This document shows positions 32,427-37,639 of a DNA stretch of 37,639 bases, piece after piece (position 1 is the first letter of the stretch; each line of letters starts with the position of its first letter). The notes below the pieces were generated by a model that had not been told where the DNA came from, ran no database searches, and worked only from the letters and a program-made list of their open reading frames with translations. Where the stretch lies: NCBI GenBank assembly GCA_003427395.1, contig BFEA01000764.1, positions 303,453 through 341,091 of the forward strand. Reading direction: 5' to 3'. Both the position numbers and the translations under genes were made by a program. Source of the stretch: Chara braunii. Taxonomy: Eukaryota > Streptophyta > Charophyceae > Charales > Characeae.

Positions 32427-34190
32427 CTAAATTCTTCGTGGGATCGACCAGTAGCGATCCTCAGCCCAAGTTAACGGATTAACCCCAGGTGGGGCCGGCG
32501 GGGCCGGGCGGGCGATGTGGTCTAGGGCTAGGGCCTGCCACGGACTGTCGATGGCAAAGATAAGGGTTATTAGCCATTTGAGGCGGAGGGCCTGGACTTG
32601 CGTTACCGGATCTATGATGCCCAGACCCCCCATCACTTTGGGTTGGATGACCGAATCCCAGGCTACCCTACTGATAACATTGGCTCGCTCATCGTCCCCT
32701 CTCCATAAAAAGGATGCCACCTTTGCCTTCAGCGCCTTAAAGGCGGAGTTGCTGAGCGGCCACAGCACTGACTTATACCAGAGAGCGGCGAATACTGCAT
32801 TATTAATGATCAGTGCCCGACCAAAAATGGAGGTGTGCTTATTCCTCCAATTTGTCAGTTTTGCCAAAGCTGGTGCCGAAATTCAATCATCATTTGAGGG
32901 AGGGCGGTCCAGGGCCATCATCTGTACTCCCAAAACCCTAATGGGAGCCTGATGGGAAAGCCAATGAATATTTGGGGACTCTGGTGGCCGACCACCTTGG
33001 TAATGAATCCACCACCCCTGGGTTTTGCTCCCCCAGTTTACGACCATGTCCGATACCTGGGCAAATTTATCCAGAAGTCGGCGAATTTCCTCCATATTAT
33101 CATGCGTGGCCTCAGTAATCACGGACAGGTCGTCTGCAAATAGAGAGCTAATCGCGACCGCTTTCTCCGGGATTCGTGCAACCCGAAGCCTCTTGATATC
33201 CTTATTAGCCCGCGGGTTGGCCGATAAGGCTTCCATGATAACAAGGAAGAGGAAGGGTGCAATTGGGTCCCCTTGACGTACGGAGCGTTCCAAGTTGATT
33301 GGAGGCGCCAGTGTCCCGTTAACCTACACTCTTGTGGTTGCATTGCGGTGAAGAATACGGATCCATCTACGGAAGATCGGCCCAAAATTCATTTTTTCCA
33401 AACACTTATCAAGAAAGAGTCAATATACATGATCGTAAGCCTTTTCGAAATCAATGAAAACCAGGGCCACGTTTTGTTTCAAGTGACGGGATAGCTGCAG
33501 CACTTCGTTTATCAGTAAAATGTTTTCTTGAATTTGCCTGTGCTGCATAAATCCTGTTTGTGCTGGATGAATCAATGTCTCCATGACGGGGATCAGCCTG
33601 TTTGCTAGAGTTTTTGCCAGCATTCTATATACTACAGTCAGGAGAGTGATTGACCTGTAATTCCGAATATTGAACACATCCCCTTTTTTATATAGTAGTG
33701 ACAACACCCCTTGGCTAACCAACCCCCCCATGTCCCCTGTACGCCCCACCTCCCCGTAGAAGTCCATGAGGTCCGAGCACATGCAGCCCCACATTCCTTC
33801 CCATAATTCCTTAGGTACGCCATCCAGACCGGGGGGTTTCTCCTCCCCCATCTGAAGGAGGGCTGTCCAGACTTCCTCCTTGGTCACGGGGGCTTCCAGT
33901 AGCTCCCTCTGCTGCATGGAAAGAGATCTACCCATTGGTTGGAGAAAGTCTGCAATCTGTCGCCATCTATACTCCTCATCGGTGGGGGGAATGTGGGATG
34001 CAAAGAGATTTTTAAAAAAATCGCGGCCGATTTTTAAGCATCCTGCCGTTGTGGTCATTGGGTGTGTGTCCAGGCCCCCCGGGCCATAGAGAGCTTCTAT
34101 GGTCGCTCGCTTAGCTCTAGCTCGGGCCAAACCAAAAAACTTAGTGTCCATTTGTCCCTCTGTGGTAAGAGTCGAGAGTTTCCCACGAAT
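32427..34190 (-). pseudogene. LINE ORF2, reverse transcriptase domain
   Basis: RT blocks in order: EKPPGLDGVPKELW, GVLSLLYKKGD, NIRNYRSITLLTVVYRMLAK, QTGFMQHRQIQENILL, the first catalytic Asp in FIDFEKAYD, the conserved SVRQGDPIAPFLF, and the FADD box in SSLFADDLSVI. The thumb-like continuation reads ALWYKSVLWPLS and MGGLGI. All lie in one frame. It is broken by TGA at 33420, a TAG at about 33325 and a TGA at 32883, each one transition from a sense codon. This order and the xADD form are typical of L1-type non-LTR elements. The catalytic residues survive although the frame does not. Confidence 0.9.
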
Positions 34191-35359
34191 TCAAGCCCCT
34201 TGCCAACGGTATTCGGCTTGTTGGAAAAATAGGGTTTTAAGAGGTTGCACGCTTTGCACGTATTGGGCTGTATCTTGTGGTGTTGGATGCTGCTCCAACT
34301 CTTGAAGTTGATTTAACAGATCGATCTTGTGCATGTTCCGTTGCTTGGCCAAAAGTTTAGAGAATTCATTACACTTTCTAGCCATGAAAAAAAGACCATT
34401 ATTAAACCATGTCACCGGGGAGTCTATTTCAGGACGCCGTTCCTTCCAATATGCCCATGCCTGGGACAAATACTGTTGGAAAATTTTCAGACACATCAAG
34501 GATGTGTTTAGCTTATAGAAGCCCGAACCTTGGTCCGGTTTCTTGCGAAATGTGAGCGCTAACATGCACATCTTGTGGTCCAGCCCCGGGTAAGGGCTTG
34601 ACAAGAGGATAGCATCCAGAGATAGGCTGCCTGCAAGATCCTCTGAAATGAGGATCAAATCAATCCTAGATTTCGAAAGCCTCGTAGGGTCATTGTTCCG
34701 GATGCATGTGTAAGTGCAGTTGGTTGGAAAGAGCCAGCGGTAGCTGTCAAACAGGGACAAGGAGTCACAAAGTCTATGGAGCATGTCCTTATCCTCTATC
34801 GCCTGTCGCATGGTTGATCTGAGGACCTGCCAGCGATCTAGCCATCTATCAGGAGCAGCATTAAAATCACCAGCGAGGATGATGGGGATGCCTTGTGGTA
34901 TCTTACTTTGGATTTGTAGAAAAAAATCCTCCCGTTCCGCCACCGTGTTAGGCGCATAAATGCAAAAGATGTATACTACTTCCAATTCCAGCGCCCCAAG
35001 GATAGATACCCAGCGCCCCTCAACCTCATCTGCTTCCCAATAAAGCACCTCCAATCTCGAATCCGGAAGGATCCAGATTGCGGTCTCCGCACTCGCCGGT
35101 CTCGTCGCATGTGCCCTATAGGCCTGGTATGGCCAAACCGCCTTATGACCCTATTATGATTGGGAGAATCCAGCAAGTGTGTTTCCTGAACACACACTAC
35201 ATCTGGCCAGTTTCGTCCCTCCACCCTCCTAAGGAGGTCCCTTATAGCTTGAGATTTGCTTGGGCAGAGGGTAGCCAAGCCATTTACATTAATGGATCTT
35301 AGATCCAAGTCTGCGTTACGGAGGGTGCTGCGCCAAACTTTGTTTTGGCTTGTATCCAA
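34191..35359 (-). pseudogene. LINE ORF2, APE-type endonuclease domain
   Basis: The N-terminal part reads LRSINVNGLA and DVVCVQETHLL (catalytic Glu). After a one-base frame change near 35105-35135 the second frame gives SILGALELEVVYIFCIYAPN, LAGDFNAAPDRW (catalytic Asp and Asn), LSKSRIDLILISED and GLDHKM (the catalytic His of the SDH-like motif). This endonuclease nicks the target so that the RT can prime on it. A linker rich in aromatic and basic residues leads to a TGA at 34191-34193. The same frame resumes as the RT. No ORF1 (nucleic-acid-binding protein) is present upstream. Confidence 0.9.
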
Positions 35360-35399
35360 TCCATCTTTTCAAACAGCAGTGTGTTTCCCTTCTACTGAT

Positions 35400-36284
35400 A
35401 GGATCCACAGATAATGCTAAACGTAGTTGTCCCATGTCACCCCGTCATTAATAATATTCTTCCGAATTACGGAACACAGGGCAGTGGTAATTTCTGTATC
35501 AGGCTAGATGTGGCTTGGTTTGATTTTGAGTTGGTGCAGCTCCAATAGGGCGTTATGCGATAGCCATGGACCTACTTTCCTACTTTCTGGGAGAATTTTT
35601 GTGCTATGGTTGACTTCCATGTTATGAGTCTTGGATGAAAGTGTTCAGGTGGCTCTACATCGAGAGACCACAACCTCAGAGGGCACAGAGACTTGGCTCA
35701 AAGCACAAGAAACACACAGCAAGATGAGAGATTGAGTGTACTACCTAGAGGGATGAGTGAGGACTCTTGACTAGTGCTGACCATGCTCTCTTCATGTGTA
35801 CGCTCTGAGATTATTAAGAGTTCTCATTCTTCTCTTACTTACCCTTGTCATTGTTCGAGTCCATCAGTCCTTTATTTTCGGTATTGCTTTGCTTGATGAT
35901 CACGTTCTCTAATGATCTTGTCACAGTTCTCTGAACTTAGTAAATTGGCAAAATTTATGCATGCATGACATATCTGAATTTTATAATTATTATTTGCATG
36001 ATTTTTTGTTGTCTCGAATCAAAATAAAAGATTCCTAAGATCGGGGACCGACGAAGATCGTAGTTGAAGGGTCTCGCTCGAAGCCGGATGCACACAGCAG
36101 GAAGGGATTTCCTTTAATTAATTTAATTTTATTTATTGCAAAAACATCCAAAATCCTGCGTGACAGCCTGTTGGCTTTCTGGTCGCCTGAAGAGGTCCGA
36201 CTAAAAAAAGTGCGACACCGTGCTGCTACTGGTACCTCCAAGCTTGGCAGGCTCGGTATACCAATCGCCCTATGCTGGCCGAGG
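35400..36284. other. Unassigned
   Basis: Begins with the possible target-duplication copy AGGATCC. The rest is A/T-moderate with no ORF or repeat that I can support. Confidence 0.4.
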
Positions 36285-36586
36285 ACCTTTGCCAGCTATT
36301 TTGCTGAAGCGCGCCAGGTAACACGGGGGCCGAACAAGGGAGGGCCGCCGTCGATAAATCAAATCAAATTGACGACCCGTTTTTCGTTTCGGCCTTCGAA
36401 AACTGCCCACGGCCGACATATGGGAAAGGCACCAGTACCTTTCCCAGCTATTTTGCTGAGATGCGCCGGGTAAGGAGGGGGTAAACGGGGGAGGGACGCC
36501 GTCGAGTAAATCGGATTGGCGGCCCATTTTTCATTTCGGCCTCCCAAAATTGCCCGCGACCGACATATGGGAAAGCTACTGGCGGC
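36285..36586. repeat. 152-bp tandem pair of degenerate TTAA-type elements
   Basis: Two units with period 152 (36285-36436 and 36437-36586), each running from ACCTTT(G/C)CCAGCTATTTTGCTGA to CGACATATGGGAAAG. The junction ACCAGTACCTTTCCCAGCTA and the end TACTGGCGGC followed by TTAA match the termini of the ACCACCAGTA family. The tandem therefore looks like two head-to-tail copies of a short member. Confidence 0.6.
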
Positions 36587-36590
36587 TTAA

Positions 36591-37247
36591 ACCACGAGTA
36601 CTGTTTACTTGCCGTGTCTCGCACAATGTACTGGCCTGCTGTTTCGGACAAACAAAAAAACATCCTGGCAAAAGACGCCACGCACACCATTTTTTTGCCT
36701 GATCTGGAGCCCAGCAGCGCGGTCACGAGGCACCGGTGGCATTCTCGAAAGTGGCGAGGGTCTCTGTCTCCGCTAGGTAGGTGATATGAGCAGCCTCCCC
36801 TAGCAGACCTGTTGTTGGCTGGTTCATCCATTCGTGAAGAGCTTCACCTGCCGGAAAGCGGGTCCAGTTGGAAATTCCCTGACTTCTGAAATTCTCTCAA
36901 TTCTCCTATTGCAAGCAAGTTCACTTCCTGAGCCTAAGGCGGGTAAGGGCCCCGGTGGCCGAGTGGTCATGATATTTCCACACCTTGTTTGCTCAAAGGG
37001 ACGCTGAACCTGGTTTTCAGCAGGTGCAGCTCTCCACCAATAGATGGAGCGGCCTGCAACGGATTTACTAGGGCAAGGGCAACAGATTTACTAGGGTACG
37101 CTGCTTGTACCACCCCCCTCAGTAGGCCTTGGCTGGCATTTGGTATTCGTGAAAAAAAAGCGAAACAGCAGGCCAGTACATCCCACCAGACACAGCGCGT
37201 GCACAGTCGCATGTTGTAGAAATACAGCTGCGGAAAGTACTGGTGGT
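36591..37247. mobile_element. TTAA-bounded element, copy B (657 bp)
   Basis: Ends ACCACGAGTA and TACTGGTGGT (9 of 10 inverted match), with TTAA outside on both sides (36587-36590, 37248-37251). A further exact inverted repeat, TGTACTGGCCTGCTGTTTCG, lies about 35 bases in on the left and about 60 bases in on the right (36627-36646, 37159-37178). It has no transposase ORF. It contains a tRNA-like A box and the recurrent hairpin. Confidence 0.65.
36945..37022 (+). repeat. tRNA-like segment with hairpin motif
   Basis: GGTGGCCGAGTGGTCATGAT at 36955-36974 matches a pol III A box of the Leu/Ser tRNA type. About 45 bases on is the stem-loop GCTGAA/TTCAGC (37003-37021), preceded by AAGGGAC as in the LINE 3' UTR. 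No convincing B box or acceptor stem, so not a tRNA gene. Possibly a SINE head. Confidence 0.35.
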
Positions 37248-37568
37248 TTAAAGAGAGCATCGCATGAATGGTAACCGTCCGGACGTCCGGACCGGGTTCC
37301 AGACAGTCTGGTGTCCGGTGTCTGGTCCTGATGTCTGGATGGAGGCCCCTGGGAAAAAAAAAAAAAAAAAAAGGGCGCGTCCCAGGACGTTTATCGGGTC
37401 CTGGCCGCCCCTCGAAAAATAATGGGGTGATTTTTCAGTGTCATTTCAACCCACCGGACAGGGCCTAGAGGTCCAGACACAAGACACTGCAGGTTTTTGG
37501 GGTGCCAGGTTTCACACAGGCCCGAGCAATTTCAAGGCGCCCGCCGCTGCTGCCCGCCGCTGCTGCCC

Positions 37569-37572
<4 letters not shown>
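37248..37572. other. TCCGGA patch, poly(A) run, unassigned remainder
   Basis: TCCGGACGTCCGGACC at 37278-37293 and TCTGG variants to 37345, then an A19 run at 37353-37371. This resembles the arrangement at 3805-3925. No gene. Confidence 0.5.

Positions 37573-37639
<67 letters not shown>
37573..37639. repeat. (GA)n microsatellite to the window end
   Basis: More than 33 uninterrupted GA units, cut by the end of the window. Confidence 0.95.

Larger units (their letters stand above)
30430..35399 (-). mobile_element. L1-like LINE, decayed, with poly(A) tail
   Basis: The minus strand encodes an APE-type endonuclease, a reverse transcriptase with FADD, and a C-terminal zinc-binding region, and ends in a 28-base A tail (T on plus, 30430-30457). 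AGGATCC lies directly outside both ends (30423-30429 and 35400-35406), a possible 7-bp target duplication. If so, the insertion is 4970 bp and was 5'-truncated just before ORF2, since no ORF1 is seen. At least eight in-frame stops and two frameshifts show old decay. Confidence 0.85.

Overview
This is a eukaryotic, repeat-dominated window. I see no intact conserved gene, rRNA, complete tRNA or CRISPR array. Short runs of the plant-type telomere heptamer TTTAGGG (best at 2037-2063), Ty3/gypsy and L1-like retrotransposons, and many small inverted-repeat elements point to the green lineage. A streptophyte with a large genome, such as a charophyte alga, is my guess. Species assignment is inference only. 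A 790-base run of N marks an assembly gap at 20089-20878.

Layout. 1-3205: degenerate telomere-like DNA, a 24-bp minisatellite, a ~290-bp inverted-repeat element with a 7-bp target duplication, and otherwise unassigned sequence. 3209-4077: a 169-bp foldback MITE, a cluster of tRNA-like SINE heads, a palindromic TCCGGA-rich patch and a dispersed ~182-bp repeat. 4078-9433: a decayed Ty3/gypsy retrotransposon on the minus strand. It has a probable 3' LTR, a polypurine tract, and pol (protease, RT, RNase H, integrase, chromodomain-like tail) broken by four nonsense codons and one frameshift. A gag remnant follows, cut short by a second copy of the dispersed repeat. 9434-13521: a 30-bp perfect palindrome, hairpin motifs, compound CT/TA microsatellites, a second SINE cluster and a second foldback MITE.

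13525-23218 is rich in DNA transposons. Three PIF/Harbinger-type elements share the terminus GGGCCTCGTT and have 3-bp A/T target duplications. Two of them keep remnants of the same N-terminal transposase region. Interspersed are ~190-bp elements that sit between TTAA tetranucleotides and share the terminus ACCACCAGTA. The same stretch holds a LINE C-terminal fragment (17420-18119) and an 853-bp imperfect inverted repeat (18532-19384).

23219-30429 has three plus-strand ORFs that look protein-like but that I cannot name (25104-25583, 28749-29000, 29793-30320), with a 44-bp minisatellite just before the last. 30430-35399 is an L1-like LINE on the minus strand: endonuclease, reverse transcriptase and zf-RVT-type C-terminus, with many stops, a 3' UTR hairpin and a 28-base poly(A) tail. 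It may be bounded by a 7-bp target duplication. The end of the window holds tandem and complete TTAA-type elements, a tRNA-like box inside one of them, and a terminal GA microsatellite.

The genes do not form a pathway. The window is a fossil record of mobile-element activity. The most interesting items are the TTAA-bounded family, a 6-bp hairpin recurring five times with pair-preserving changes, the Harbinger elements whose subterminal motifs have diverged behind a constant terminus, and the three unnamed ORFs.
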